Assembly (NCBI GenBank): GCA_965659005.1
Contig: CBFHVG010000048.1
Span: 1 to 37,194, forward strand
Origin: CAYPTY01 sp965659005
GTDB lineage: Bacteria; Bacteroidota; Rhodothermia; Balneolales; Balneolaceae
DNA length: 37,194 nucleotides
Direction of reading: 5' to 3'
Shown piece by piece: positions 1 through 8,848 of this stretch; within the stretch, counting starts at the first letter, position 1, and every line of letters starts with the position of its first letter. Both the position numbers and the translations under genes were made by a program. Under the pieces are notes generated by a model, which saw nothing but the letters and a program-made list of their open reading frames with translations, was not told the origin of the DNA and did not search any database.

Positions 1-1283
1 CTATCAATTTCATATCTGATTTTATTCAAGCTAAAACCTGCCTCAATGGACCAGTTATTTGCAAGTTCCCAGTTCGAATTCAGGAAGAAAGTGCTATTTC
101 TCAAATTGAGTTCATCTGAAAAATTTAAAGTCCCCACTCTGCTTGAATCGTTCTCAAAATTATTAGCCTCATAATTTCCATACTGTAATTCTGTTCCTAT
201 TACAATATTGGCTGAAACATCATCTGAAACATTAATTTTTCTGTTCACTGTGCTTCTCAATCCATAGGAGTTGCGCTCATCTCTTTTATAATCCAGATTA
301 AATGGATTCTCAAAATCAGAATATTTAAAGAAAATCGTATTGGAAGCGCTCAATCCCGTTTGGTCATTAGCTTTATATGTATGTGTGATCCCACTAAGTA
401 ACAGAAGCTGGTCTATACTTGCATTAGCATCAACACTGCCAAGAGCAAATGGATTTCCTTGCCGAGCTTGAGTTGGATCTGCTGCAAATTGGTCTGCGTT
501 CAAACCACCCGGAATTCCATAATTTAAATCACTTATCAGACCGCTAATCTGAAACTGATTCGGCTTGAATTCATTGAATTTATAGACATATTCAAGATTC
601 AATCTATCCATAAAATTTTGATCTCTATAGCCATCAGACGATTGTGTAGAAATTTTAATACTCCGTTGTTGTTGTTTGTTCATGTCAGAAGCATGTACAC
701 CAAAGTCAAATCTCTGAAGCCCAAATTCACCAAGAGTATAGGTACTATTGAATCCTACATCTGATTCGCTCCTTAAATACTTGGCTTCAGAATCACTCTC
801 TATGAGTATTGTACCACCAGTCCCGGCTCCATATACAGAACCGGTTGGGCCTTTCAAAACACTAATAGATTCAAAATTAGAATTATCAAGTAAGTTAAAT
901 GGCGTTGAACCTGTAGGCTGTGTAAAAGGAATGCCATTCCAGTATACTTTCACATTTCTCACACCAAATGGTGACCTGAGAGAAGAGCCTCGAATTGCAA
1001 TTCTATAACTACCCATTGCCCTTTCTTCAAATCTAACTCCAGGCACTGTATTGAAAATTTGCACTGGTGAGATTGCTGCAAAAGATAACTGAACCGGATC
1101 TGGAATATATTTTACTGAGCCTGATTGTCTAAGTAATTCCTTCTCAATTTCGAATGCCGTAATCACTATTTCCGCTTCCAGGACAGCCGGTATATAAGTG
1201 GTATCTTGTCTCGTCGAACTTTGAGCAGTAGACTGCCTACTAATGATAAGTAATAGTAGAAGGGGAAGGAGTAATCTTTTCAA
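1..1283 (-). CDS. TonB-dependent outer-membrane receptor (3' end outside window)
   Basis: About 427 codons are visible; the C-terminal barrel end lies beyond base 1. The protein starts with a signal peptide (MKRLLLPLLLLLIIS, likely cleavage after A20 in STA-Q). A possible TonB box follows (EIVITAF, about residues 38-44), then a plug domain to about residue 150 with the typical features 'IRGSSLR', 'VYWNGIPF' and 'VLKGPTGSVYGAGTGGTI'. The rest shows alternating aromatic/polar barrel strands. There is no carboxypeptidase-like N-terminal extension as in SusC proteins. The only in-frame start after the upstream TGA is TTG (complement of 1281-1283). By family it takes up a ligand (siderophore, cofactor or similar) across the outer membrane using TonB energy; the ligand cannot be told from the sequence. 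Confidence 0.9.
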   Translation of the reverse strand, partial: MKRLLLPLLLLLIISRQSTAQSSTRQDTTYIPAVLEAEIVITAFEIEKELLRQSGSVKYIPDPVQLSFAAISPVQIFNTVPGVRFEERAMGSYRIAIRGSSLRSPFGVRNVKVYWNGIPFTQPTGSTPFNLLDNSNFESISVLKGPTGSVYGAGTGGTILIESDSEAKYLRSESDVGFNSTYTLGEFGLQRFDFGVHASDMNKQQQRSIKISTQSSDGYRDQNFMDRLNLEYVYKFNEFKPNQFQISGLISDLNYGIPGGLNADQFAADPTQARQGNPFALGSVDANASIDQLLLLSGITHTYKANDQTGLSASNTIFFKYSDFENPFNLDYKRDERNSYGLRSTVNRKINVSDDVSANIVIGTELQYGNYEANNFENDSSRVGTLNFSDELNLRNSTFFLNSNWELANNWSIEAGFSLNKIRYEID

Positions 1284-1340
1284 TGGATAATTATTGAATT
1301 TTGGTCAATTAAAATATGAATTTATTGCCTAGAGAAACAT

Positions 1341-1371
1341 TCTGATTATATTTTAGTTCAATTTAGTTTTG
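1341..1371 (+). promoter_or_regulatory. Candidate Bacteroidota-type promoter for murI
   Basis: TAGTTTTG at 1364-1371 fits the TAnnTTTG -7 box, with a poor -33 match TCTG at 1341-1344 (19-base spacer). It predicts transcription from about 1378, some 17 bases before the TTG start of murI. Confidence 0.35.
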
Positions 1372-1394
1372 ACTTTCACCTTACATCAGAATAA

Positions 1395-2201
1395 TTGGAA
1401 GAATTACAAAAGGCACCTATAGGAATATTTGACTCAGGTATTGGTGGATTAACCGTAGCTAAAGCGGTAATGGAGGCTTTACCTAATGAAGACATCATTT
1501 ACTTTGGTGACACAGCACGGGTACCCTATGGTATCAAATCTCAGGAAACGGTTCGTGAATACGCACTTGAAATAACTGATTTTCTGTTAAGTAAGAACGT
1601 GAAACTCATATTAATAGCTTGTAATACCGTTTCAGCCTCTGCTAAATTAGCAATTGAAAAAATAGCTGGGAATATCCCAATTCTTGATGTGATCACTGCC
1701 GGAACCGAAGCCCTCTTTCATTTCTCCGGTCAAGAGCAAGTGGGTGTGATAGGGACTATGGCAACGGTGAATTCCCGAGCTTATGAGCGTTCCATTCTTA
1801 ATAGAGATCCTTCGATTGAGGTAATACAGCAACCATGTCCTTTGTTGGTGCCACTTGCAGAAGAAGGCTGGACTGAAAATGAAATTGCTCTCAAAACACT
1901 TGAAATATATCTACAACCATTCAAAGAAAGCCATATTGACTCCATAATATTAGGTTGTACACATTACCCCCTTTTCAAAAGATCAATTATTGAGGTTTTG
2001 AATAAACCTGGAGTTCATGTAATTGATTCAGCTCAGGCTATTGCTGAAGTAACCAGAGATAAACTTGGTGAAATGAATGCATTGAATGAGAGCGGTGGAG
2101 ATTTCAGATGCTATGTTACTGATCGCCCACAACGTTTTCAGGAAACCGCAGAACTCTTTTTAGGAAGAGAGCTTACAGATGTAAAGTTTGTGCACCTGTA
2201 A
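1395..2201 (+). CDS. murI: Glutamate racemase
   Basis: Cofactor-independent Asp/Glu racemase that makes D-glutamate for peptidoglycan in the cytoplasm. At 268 residues it has the usual family length. Visible landmarks are the substrate-binding D13-S14 in 'GIFDSGIGGLTV', 'YFGDTARVPYG' (36-46), the first catalytic cysteine C76 in 'IACNTVSA', and the second, C188, with H190 in 'LGCTHYPL'. All catalytic residues are present. The start is TTG; no in-frame ATG gives the complete N-terminal strand. It is monocistronic, divergent from the TonB receptor and convergent with the PhoH gene, with a 32-base gap that shows no clear hairpin. Confidence 0.96.
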   Translation: MEELQKAPIGIFDSGIGGLTVAKAVMEALPNEDIIYFGDTARVPYGIKSQETVREYALEITDFLLSKNVKLILIACNTVSASAKLAIEKIAGNIPILDVITAGTEALFHFSGQEQVGVIGTMATVNSRAYERSILNRDPSIEVIQQPCPLLVPLAEEGWTENEIALKTLEIYLQPFKESHIDSIILGCTHYPLFKRSIIEVLNKPGVHVIDSAQAIAEVTRDKLGEMNALNESGGDFRCYVTDRPQRFQETAELFLGRELTDVKFVHL

Positions 2202-2233
2202 GCTTTAATCTTTTTAATTCAGTAAATCAGGGG

Positions 2234-3565
2234 TTAGAGCAACTCACTTGCTAGGTTAGCAAGTTCTGATCGCTCCCCTTTTTCAAGATTGATGTGTGCA
2301 TACATTTCATTGTTATGCATTCGATCAACCAAATAACTAAGCCCATTAGATTGGGCATCCAGATAAGGTGTATCAATTTGAAAGATATCACCAGTGAATA
2401 TCACCTTCGTATTATCTCCTGCCCTCGTGATTATCGTTTTAATCTCATGAGGCGTCAGGTTTTGGGCTTCATCTACAATGAAAATAACATTAGATAACGA
2501 TCGGCCACGAATGTAAGCCAAAGGTACGATGCGTAGTTTTTCAGTTTGAACCATCTCATCAATCTTCTTGAATTGCTTCGAAGTCTCTTTAAACTGATTT
2601 TTAATAAAACTCAGGTTATCCCAGAGCGGTTGCATATAAGGATCTACCTTTGACTTAATATCTCCAGGTAGATATCCAATATCTTTATTGCTCAATGGAA
2701 CAACAGGTCGTGCCAGGTAAATCTGTTTAAAATTGCTTCGCTGCTCAAGAGCTGATGCTAATGCAAGAAGTGTCTTTCCAGTACCAGCTGAACCTGTAAC
2801 TGTACATAATCTCACATTTGGATTCATCAATGCATGTAAAGCGAAGGTCTGCTCCGCATTTTTTGGATAAATACCATAGGCATTAATCTTATCTACATGT
2901 TCCAGCTTCTTATTTCGAGGGTTATACCATCCAAGAGCAGAACCGGTATGGTTTTTAAGAATGTAATAGTGATTGGCAATTGGATTCTCCTCCATGATAT
3001 CCGTAGCCTTCAGCATCCCTTTTTCATAAAATTTAGGGATTACAGCCCCGTCTTCAAGTTCAAGCTGAGTCTTGCCCCGATAAAGATGTTCAATATCTTT
3101 GACTTGAACTGTCTCATAGTCCTCAGCTTCAATCTCCAGTGCTCTGGCTTTTAATCGAAGATTAATGTCTTTGGATACCAGGATTATTTTCTTCCCTGGA
3201 TTTTCCTCCATCAGTTTTAGGGTGGAGTTCAGAATTCGATGATCATTGGTCACTTTCCCAAAAACTTTTGAAGCATCTACTTTACTGGATTCGTCAGCAA
3301 GTACTCTGAGTTTCCCGTGGCTCCGCCCATTGAGCGGAATCCATTCAAGTATAATATTGTCGTCGGAGATTTTATCAAGATAGCGGATAAACTCTCGAGC
3401 ATGAAGGTTCGTCACCGTGTTCCCCTTCTTGAAAGTGTCAATCTCTTCAAGAACGGTGATTGGAATTGCGATGTCGTTTTTTTCAAAATTCTTAACGGCA
3501 TCATAGTCATATAAAAGAACGGAAGTATCTAGTACAAAGATTTTTTTCTCTTTTTTTCTAGGCAT
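2234..3565 (-). CDS. PIN-PhoH fusion ATPase (YlaK/PhoH2 type)
   Basis: 443 residues with two domains. An N-terminal PIN nuclease-like domain (about 8-150) has acidic positions D13 ('VLDTSVLLYD'), E40/E41, D108 and D133. A C-terminal PhoH-type P-loop ATPase has Walker A 'GSAGTGKT' at 258-265 and Walker B 'IFIVDEAQN' around D365-E366. Proteins of this layout in mycobacteria (PhoH2) act as RNA helicase/RNases, so a role in RNA turnover is likely, but the true substrate is unknown. It starts with ATG. About 150 bases separate it from the upstream TrmH-type gene on the same strand, so it probably has its own promoter, which I could not place. Confidence 0.92.
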   Translation of the reverse strand: MPRKKEKKIFVLDTSVLLYDYDAVKNFEKNDIAIPITVLEEIDTFKKGNTVTNLHAREFIRYLDKISDDNIILEWIPLNGRSHGKLRVLADESSKVDASKVFGKVTNDHRILNSTLKLMEENPGKKIILVSKDINLRLKARALEIEAEDYETVQVKDIEHLYRGKTQLELEDGAVIPKFYEKGMLKATDIMEENPIANHYYILKNHTGSALGWYNPRNKKLEHVDKINAYGIYPKNAEQTFALHALMNPNVRLCTVTGSAGTGKTLLALASALEQRSNFKQIYLARPVVPLSNKDIGYLPGDIKSKVDPYMQPLWDNLSFIKNQFKETSKQFKKIDEMVQTEKLRIVPLAYIRGRSLSNVIFIVDEAQNLTPHEIKTIITRAGDNTKVIFTGDIFQIDTPYLDAQSNGLSYLVDRMHNNEMYAHINLEKGERSELANLASELL

Positions 3566-3716
3566 GCAAATGATATTAGTTTTAATACTTCTTCAGCCAG
3601 CTGTAGTTTGTAAAAGAACGGCTCTTTTAATAACGCTAAAGTGAGACCAACTTGCAATTTGAAAGACAGAAATAATATAGATTTAATAAACAATCTAGAA
3701 TTTAGAAGCAGTCTAA

Positions 3717-4490
3717 TTATGCCTTCTTTAGCTTAAATAGCCCTATTCCTAAAGCAATTGCCGCATTTAAACTTTCAACCTGCTCCTGTTCATCTCCATC
3801 AATTCGGACAGCTTTTCTACTTTGTGAAAACAATGATTTCTCTACCCCATTAGCTTCATTGCCAATCACCAAAATTTGCTTTTCACTTACCTCAATTTCC
3901 TGTATGGATACACTGTTATTACCACCATCCAATAGAAGAACTTTCCAGTCCTTTTCCTCTGCTTTTAATAACATATCACTTAACTCTCCTGAGAATATTG
4001 GAATAGATCCTGTAGCTCCAGCTGTACTTCTTACCACTTTTGGATTATACATATCGACTGATCCTTTGCTAATAAGCATCGCACTTACTCCGAACCAGGC
4101 AGCTGTTCTCATCATTGTACCAGCATTTCCAGGATCCTGTATACGATCGAATGCCACGATCAAACCCGATTGATTCAGAATATCATCAAGACCTAACTCA
4201 TCTGGCATCCTGCATATAGCAAGAATACCCTGAGGAGTTTCTGTACTGTAAACATCCTCTTTAGAGTCTCTATCCAGCAACTTCAACTTAGGTTTATAAG
4301 AGGGATAAGCTTCAAAAAGAGGGATAAGACTCTCTTCCAGAAAAATCTGTTCGACTTCAACTAAACCATTTCTTACTAGTTGAATAACAGCCCGCTCTCC
4401 TTCAACAAAGAATAGCTTCTCTTTTTCCCGGTGCTTACGAAGTTTTAATTTTCGAATCAGGGTTAAATCATTATTTGACGCCTTCTGCAT
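3717..4490 (-). CDS. TrmH/SpoU-family RNA 2'-O-ribose methyltransferase
   Basis: 257 residues. An N-terminal SpoU substrate-binding domain (about 24-93, 'FFVEGERAV') is followed by a SPOUT knot domain. The three SpoU motifs are intact: motif 1 'DRIQDPGNAGTMMRTA' (115-130), motif 2 'VIGNEANGV' (208-216) and motif 3 around 'ESLNAAIALGIGLF' (239-252). It uses S-adenosylmethionine to methylate ribose 2'-OH, most often in 23S rRNA for proteins with this N-terminal domain (RlmB-like); the exact nucleotide cannot be assigned. It starts with ATG at 4490, directly against an inverted repeat (see 4491-4518). No Shine-Dalgarno sequence is visible. Confidence 0.92.
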   Translation of the reverse strand: MQKASNNDLTLIRKLKLRKHREKEKLFFVEGERAVIQLVRNGLVEVEQIFLEESLIPLFEAYPSYKPKLKLLDRDSKEDVYSTETPQGILAICRMPDELGLDDILNQSGLIVAFDRIQDPGNAGTMMRTAAWFGVSAMLISKGSVDMYNPKVVRSTAGATGSIPIFSGELSDMLLKAEEKDWKVLLLDGGNNSVSIQEIEVSEKQILVIGNEANGVEKSLFSQSRKAVRIDGDEQEQVESLNAAIALGIGLFKLKKA

Positions 4491-4518
4491 GAATGCAAAG
4501 TATCAGAATCTTGCATTC
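4491..4518. repeat. Perfect 8-bp inverted repeat flush with the TrmH-gene start
   Basis: GAATGCAA (4491-4498) and TTGCATTC (4511-4518) are exact reverse complements separated by 12 bases. The left arm occupies the eight bases immediately before the minus-strand ATG. It could be an operator or a leader hairpin covering the ribosome-binding region. Confidence 0.5.
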
Positions 4519-4551
4519 GCTTCAATCTTAAAATCTTAATCTTAAATCTGC

Positions 4552-4559
4552 TATCTTTG
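4552..4559 (+). promoter_or_regulatory. Candidate -7 box for the ALDH7-ridA pair
   Basis: TATCTTTG fits TAnnTTTG and lies 27 bases before the ATG at 4586. I see no convincing -33 TTTG at the right distance. Confidence 0.3.
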
Positions 4560-4585
4560 CTAAAATTTTAATCCAAGTTCATCAC

Positions 4586-6097
4586 ATGGAATTCTTGAAA
4601 ACACTAGGTATTGAAGGGGTCAATGCCGGTACAAGCACAGGTCAGCAACAGTTCGAAAGTAACGAACACATAATTTCTAAAACTCCAATTGACGGGGCTA
4701 CTATTGCTCAGGTCTCAGTAACAACCAGAGAACAGTATGATAAAGTAGTTGAGACTGCTCAGGAGGCATTTAAATACTGGAGAACAGTGCCTGCACCTAA
4801 AAGAGGTCACATTGTTCGACAGATTGGCGATAAACTAAGGGAATTCAAAGAACCGCTTGGGAAACTGGTAACCTATGAAATGGGTAAAATTTATCAGGAA
4901 GGACTTGGTGAGGTTCAGGAAATGATCGACATTTGTGACTTTGCAGTTGGTCAAAGCCGCCAGCTTTATGGGCTCACTATGCATTCTGAAAGACCTGAAC
5001 ATAGAATGTATGAACAGTGGCATCCTCTGGGAATAGTCGGAATTATATCTGCATTTAATTTCCCCGTTGCCGTTTGGAGCTGGAATGCAATGATAGCAGC
5101 TGTTTGTGGTGATGTAATGATCTGGAAAGCATCAGAAAAAACTCCCCTCTGTGCAATTGCTGTTCAGGAAATAGTTGCTCAAGTTTTAAAAGAGAATAAT
5201 TTACCTGAAGGAATTTTTAACATCATAACAGGTGGTCGTGAAGTTGGTGAATGGTTGACTGAAGACGAGCGTATTCCACTTATTTCAGCAACCGGTTCTA
5301 TCAGAATGGGTAAAGAAGTTGCCAAGACAGTTGGCGGGCGACTAGGAAAATCTATCCTCGAACTCGGTGGTAACAATGCCATAATTATTTCAGATCAGGC
5401 CGATATTGAAATGGCCGTCAGAGCAACTGTATTTGGAGCTGTTGGTACTTGTGGTCAGCGCTGTACATCAACCCGAAGGTTAATCATCCATGAAGATGTT
5501 TATGATCAGGTTAAAGAAAGACTACTTGATATCTATGCCAAAGTGAATATTGGGAATCCACTTAATGATGAAACCCTCGTAGGGCCAATGATAGATGAGG
5601 ATGCAGTCGAAAATATGCTTATGGCTATCAATCAGGTAAAGAAAGAGGGTGGTGAAATTATTTTTGGAGGGCAACCAATCGAAAGAGAAGGCTATTATGT
5701 GCAACCATGTATAGCTGAAGTAAAGCCTGAATTCGAGATCGTAAAAGATGAGACTTTTGCTCCACTTTTATTCCTCATGAAATACAAAACACTTGAAGAA
5801 GCAATAGCCATTCATAATGGTGTAAGCCAGGGTTTAAGTTCATCAGTGTTTACACTAAATATGAGAGAAGCAGAAACCTTTTTAAGCGCCAGAGGGTCAG
5901 ACTGCGGTATAGCCAATGTTAACATAGGAACATCTGGTGCTGAAATTGGTGGAGCTTTTGGTGGTGAAAAAGATACCGGCGGCGGACGAGAGTCTGGTTC
6001 AGATTCATGGAAAGCCTACATGCGCAGGCAAACGAATACCATGAACTGGTCTGCTGAATTACCCTTAGCTCAAGGCATTTCATTCGATGTAGATTAA
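4586..6097 (+). CDS. ALDH7-type (aminoadipate-semialdehyde/antiquitin-like) aldehyde dehydrogenase
   Basis: 503 residues, full-length NAD(P)-dependent aldehyde dehydrogenase. Catalytic C293 sits in 'GTCGQRCTSTRR', the general base E259 in 'LELGGNN', and the oxyanion N158 in 'SAFNFPVAVWSWN'. The start 'FLKTLGIEGVNAGTSTG' and the 'FNFPVAVWSWN' and 'GQRCT' motifs match the ALDH7 family (antiquitin, AmaB), which oxidises alpha-aminoadipate semialdehyde in lysine catabolism. Family assignment is strong; the lysine-pathway role is inferred, as no other lysine gene is in the window. The next gene (RidA-like) starts one base after the stop, so the two are probably cotranscribed and functionally linked. 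Confidence 0.9.
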   Translation: MEFLKTLGIEGVNAGTSTGQQQFESNEHIISKTPIDGATIAQVSVTTREQYDKVVETAQEAFKYWRTVPAPKRGHIVRQIGDKLREFKEPLGKLVTYEMGKIYQEGLGEVQEMIDICDFAVGQSRQLYGLTMHSERPEHRMYEQWHPLGIVGIISAFNFPVAVWSWNAMIAAVCGDVMIWKASEKTPLCAIAVQEIVAQVLKENNLPEGIFNIITGGREVGEWLTEDERIPLISATGSIRMGKEVAKTVGGRLGKSILELGGNNAIIISDQADIEMAVRATVFGAVGTCGQRCTSTRRLIIHEDVYDQVKERLLDIYAKVNIGNPLNDETLVGPMIDEDAVENMLMAINQVKKEGGEIIFGGQPIEREGYYVQPCIAEVKPEFEIVKDETFAPLLFLMKYKTLEEAIAIHNGVSQGLSSSVFTLNMREAETFLSARGSDCGIANVNIGTSGAEIGGAFGGEKDTGGGRESGSDSWKAYMRRQTNTMNWSAELPLAQGISFDVD

Positions 6098-6098
6098 T

Positions 6099-6620
6099 AT
6101 GAGAAAGCTAGTTTTTGTTCTTCTATTATTTGTTTCCTTTCCTGCAATTGCACAGCAGGAAAGCCCTGAAAAACGCATAGAAGCATTGGGTGAAAACCTA
6201 CCGACTGTAGGGAAGCCTATTGCTAATTATGTAAATGTAGTAAGAGTCGATAATTTCTTATTTCTGTCAGGTAAGGGATCACGATTGCCTGATGGTAGTC
6301 GGATCACAGGAAAAGTTGGACAAGATCTTAGTGTTCAGGAAGGTTATGAGGCTGCCAAATCTGTGGCTCTTCAGCACCTTGCCGTGATCAAAAATGAAAT
6401 TGGTGATCTTTCTAAAGTTAAAAGAGTGGTCAAAGTGTTTGGTATGGTGAATTGCCCGCCTGATTTCACTCAACATTCAACTGTTATGAATGGCTACTCT
6501 GATTTTATGGTAGAGGTTTTTGGAGAGAAAGGTAAACATGCCCGCTCTGCCGTTGGTATGGCTAGTCTTCCAGTAAATCTTGCGGTTGAAGTAGAAGTAA
6601 TTGTTGAAATCGAAGATTGA
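6099..6620 (+). CDS. Exported RidA/YjgF-family protein
   Basis: 173 residues: a clear signal peptide (MRKLVFVLLLFVSFPAIAQ, cut near residue 19) followed by a RidA-fold domain. Cytosolic RidA hydrolyses reactive enamine/imine intermediates. The arginine equivalent to E. coli R105 is kept (R149 in 'ARSAVGMASLP'), while the later arginine of 'VARLP' is replaced ('MASLP'), as in the RidA-like_1 subgroup. The substrate is unknown. The start is one base after the ALDH7 stop. The stop directly abuts the stop of the opposing decarboxylase gene. A RidA homologue sent to the envelope is less usual than the cytosolic form. Confidence 0.88.
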   Translation: MRKLVFVLLLFVSFPAIAQQESPEKRIEALGENLPTVGKPIANYVNVVRVDNFLFLSGKGSRLPDGSRITGKVGQDLSVQEGYEAAKSVALQHLAVIKNEIGDLSKVKRVVKVFGMVNCPPDFTQHSTVMNGYSDFMVEVFGEKGKHARSAVGMASLPVNLAVEVEVIVEIED

Positions 6621-7964
6621 TTAGAGATGGTTTTCCATCCTATTAACAAGTTCTTCAACAAATGTTGATTGTTCCGGCCGCATCAACACACTCCTTAAAA
6701 TTGTAACTATCTCTTCATCGGCCTCATACTCAGGATATTTTATTCTGAATTTCTCTGATGGCACTTTATATAGAGACACATAAAATTCTTTATTCCTCAT
6801 CCCATCTTCGAACAAACGAACTGAGTTTTTTGAAATCTCTGAAACCTTATTCTGATCAGGAATTGGAAAGTAAGCGATAATATCCAGTTCAGGTTCCTTA
6901 AAAGGATTCAATTTCGAACTTTCAACTAATAGATTGTGCATATGCAAGGCTGCAAAACGGCATTGTTTCATTATTGGACCGAAGCCAGCATTTTGCTGTA
7001 ACGGAAACAATTGCAATGTTGCCCAGAAAGCAACAGCTGCTGCTCCAGCTCTCGAGCACTCCAGACTGATTTCTCCCAGATGAAGCTCATCAGAAGTATA
7101 GTAGGTATACGGAGAGTCATGAAGATAGAAACGAGCTACGTTTGGGTCCTTAAATAGTACGCAACCGCAACCATAGGGCTGCATTCCATGTTTATGTGGA
7201 TCTATTACAATACTGTCAGCCTCATGAATAACATTCCAAGCCGAATTATCAATAAGTGTTGAGTTACTGATGGTGTGAAAAAAGCCACCATAGGCTGTAT
7301 CAATATGTATTCTGATATTATTAGCCTTCGACCAGTGAAGAATATGATGAAGAGGTTCAACATCGCCTAAACCTGTGGTACCAAGAGTTACAACCAACGT
7401 GCCTACTGTTGTAACATCAATACTTTCAAGATCGAGCATACCATCTTCTAGAACATCTATTTTCTGAGTTGTCATTCCTAGCAAGGCGCCCATCCTCTCA
7501 TGTGTATAATGAGCGTTTTCAGAGAAAGCTATTCCTTTACCCGGATGAGATTCTCTGGCAACCCACAAAGCCTCAAGATTGGCTATTGTGCCACTGGCAG
7601 TTAAATGCCCCAGATACTCTTTACCATACCCAAAAAATTTCGCCAGCTCTGCTATCACTTCCTTTTCCATTGCACTGGAGGGTGGGCCACCATCTAAAGC
7701 ATGGTTGTTTGGATTTACTGACATAGCGAAAGCATATGCTGCCCAGGCAGCAGGGTGAGGCGGCTTTAACATCTGCCCAGCATAAACAGGATGATGGAAA
7801 GGGTAATTTCCTTCAAATCTTTGAATAAGATCAGAAAAAACCTCTTCCATCCTATCCTCATCCACAATTAGTGTGGGATCAATGTCCCACTCACCAAAAC
7901 TCTGTTTCCAGTTGTCAAAATCGGTAAGGTATCTTTCAAGAAACGAGAGAGTTGGTTTATCCAT
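6621..7964 (-). CDS. Group II PLP-dependent amino-acid decarboxylase
   Basis: 447 residues, fold-type I PLP enzyme of the DDC/GAD-like group. The Schiff-base lysine is K258 in 'VIDPHKHG', the cofactor-binding aspartate D222 in 'IHIDTAYGG', and the ring-stacking histidine H152 in 'ENAHYTHERM'. 'LTASGTIANLEAL' (121-133) binds phosphate. The amino-acid substrate cannot be read from sequence; aromatic amino acids, glutamate or aspartate are all possible, and a lyase or aminotransferase-like activity is not excluded. It is the last of a three-gene operon, starting 5 bases after the DUF3078 stop, and is convergent with the RidA gene with zero spacing. Confidence 0.88.
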   Translation of the reverse strand: MDKPTLSFLERYLTDFDNWKQSFGEWDIDPTLIVDEDRMEEVFSDLIQRFEGNYPFHHPVYAGQMLKPPHPAAWAAYAFAMSVNPNNHALDGGPPSSAMEKEVIAELAKFFGYGKEYLGHLTASGTIANLEALWVARESHPGKGIAFSENAHYTHERMGALLGMTTQKIDVLEDGMLDLESIDVTTVGTLVVTLGTTGLGDVEPLHHILHWSKANNIRIHIDTAYGGFFHTISNSTLIDNSAWNVIHEADSIVIDPHKHGMQPYGCGCVLFKDPNVARFYLHDSPYTYYTSDELHLGEISLECSRAGAAAVAFWATLQLFPLQQNAGFGPIMKQCRFAALHMHNLLVESSKLNPFKEPELDIIAYFPIPDQNKVSEISKNSVRLFEDGMRNKEFYVSLYKVPSEKFRIKYPEYEADEEIVTILRSVLMRPEQSTFVEELVNRMENHL

Positions 7965-7969
7965 AAATC

Positions 7970-8848
7970 TTAGTAGAGATTGACCTGAACACCGACTGCA
8001 AGAACCTGCTTAATCTGTAATTCATTTGAGAAATCATCATCAAACATAAGATCAAACTGAATTACAGTGTTTACTGTAGAATTTATTTTCCCTGTTAATT
8101 GATTAACCCAGATGTAGTCAGTACTTCTAAATGATCTGTTGATGTTGGTAAAGGTTATTAGCTGACTTTCATAATTGATATTCTCGGCGATTTTCTGAGA
8201 AAAATCTATGGCAAGACCAAAACCGGCCTCATTTCTGAAGTTCTCACCATCTTCTACTCCATACAAAGCACCTAAACTATCAATTCTGACTATTGTCTGC
8301 TTCATCGCAAAACCGGCGTCAAAGGATAAATTGGCTGCTGGACTATATTCAAGACCTAAATTTTGAGTGATATACCCTGGTGCCAGGAAATCAGAAATCT
8401 TGAGATCAGAATTATTTGGTCCCTTGCCATACTCAAAACCTTCATCAAACTGAGTAATAAAACCTAGAGTAGCGAATAATTTAAGAGGGCTTTTATAAGC
8501 CGGGATTTCATAAGTCCATCTGTTTCTTATAGCTATACGGTCATCAGTTTTTCTTACGCCTTGCTCGTCAATTCTGGCTCTACCATAGTTTAGGTTTACT
8601 ACATAGCCATATCCGAACCGTTCTTTTCTATAAATACCCCTTAAGAGCGAACCCGCCGTACCTGAAACTGTACTTACCCCACCAGGAGACCAGTTATTAT
8701 ATGCTGCCTGAGTACCATTTAAACTTGCTACCCAGGTTGTATTCCAGCCTGCGAGAGTATCTGGAATATTTATTGTTTCTTGTGCGTATATACTTGAAGT
8801 AAAAAGAGAAATAAAGAGCCCGGCAACAATTATTCTATAATTTTTCAT
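7970..8848 (-). CDS. DUF3078 outer-membrane beta-barrel protein
   Basis: 292 residues. A signal peptide (MKNYRIIVAGLFISLFTSSIYAQ) is followed by the DUF3078 signature 'GWNTTWVASLNGTQAAYNNW' and alternating strands such as 'GYGYVVNLNYGRARID', ending in an aromatic C-terminal residue ('VGVQVNLY'), as outer-membrane barrels do. No function is known for the family; it is common in Bacteroidota. Its ATG overlaps the stop of the PyrR-like gene by one base (TAATG), so the two are translationally coupled. Confidence 0.88.
   Translation of the reverse strand: MKNYRIIVAGLFISLFTSSIYAQETINIPDTLAGWNTTWVASLNGTQAAYNNWSPGGVSTVSGTAGSLLRGIYRKERFGYGYVVNLNYGRARIDEQGVRKTDDRIAIRNRWTYEIPAYKSPLKLFATLGFITQFDEGFEYGKGPNNSDLKISDFLAPGYITQNLGLEYSPAANLSFDAGFAMKQTIVRIDSLGALYGVEDGENFRNEAGFGLAIDFSQKIAENINYESQLITFTNINRSFRSTDYIWVNQLTGKINSTVNTVIQFDLMFDDDFSNELQIKQVLAVGVQVNLY

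Noticed and set aside
748..1008. 86-codon plus-strand open frame
   Set aside because: Lies wholly antisense to the plug domain of the TonB receptor, with no ribosome site or recognisable protein.
3611..3629. TAAAAGA-ACGGC-TCTTTTA hairpin between the PhoH and TrmH-type genes
   Set aside because: Stem nearly all A-T and lying mid-gap well away from the TrmH gene stop; too weak to call a terminator or attenuator.
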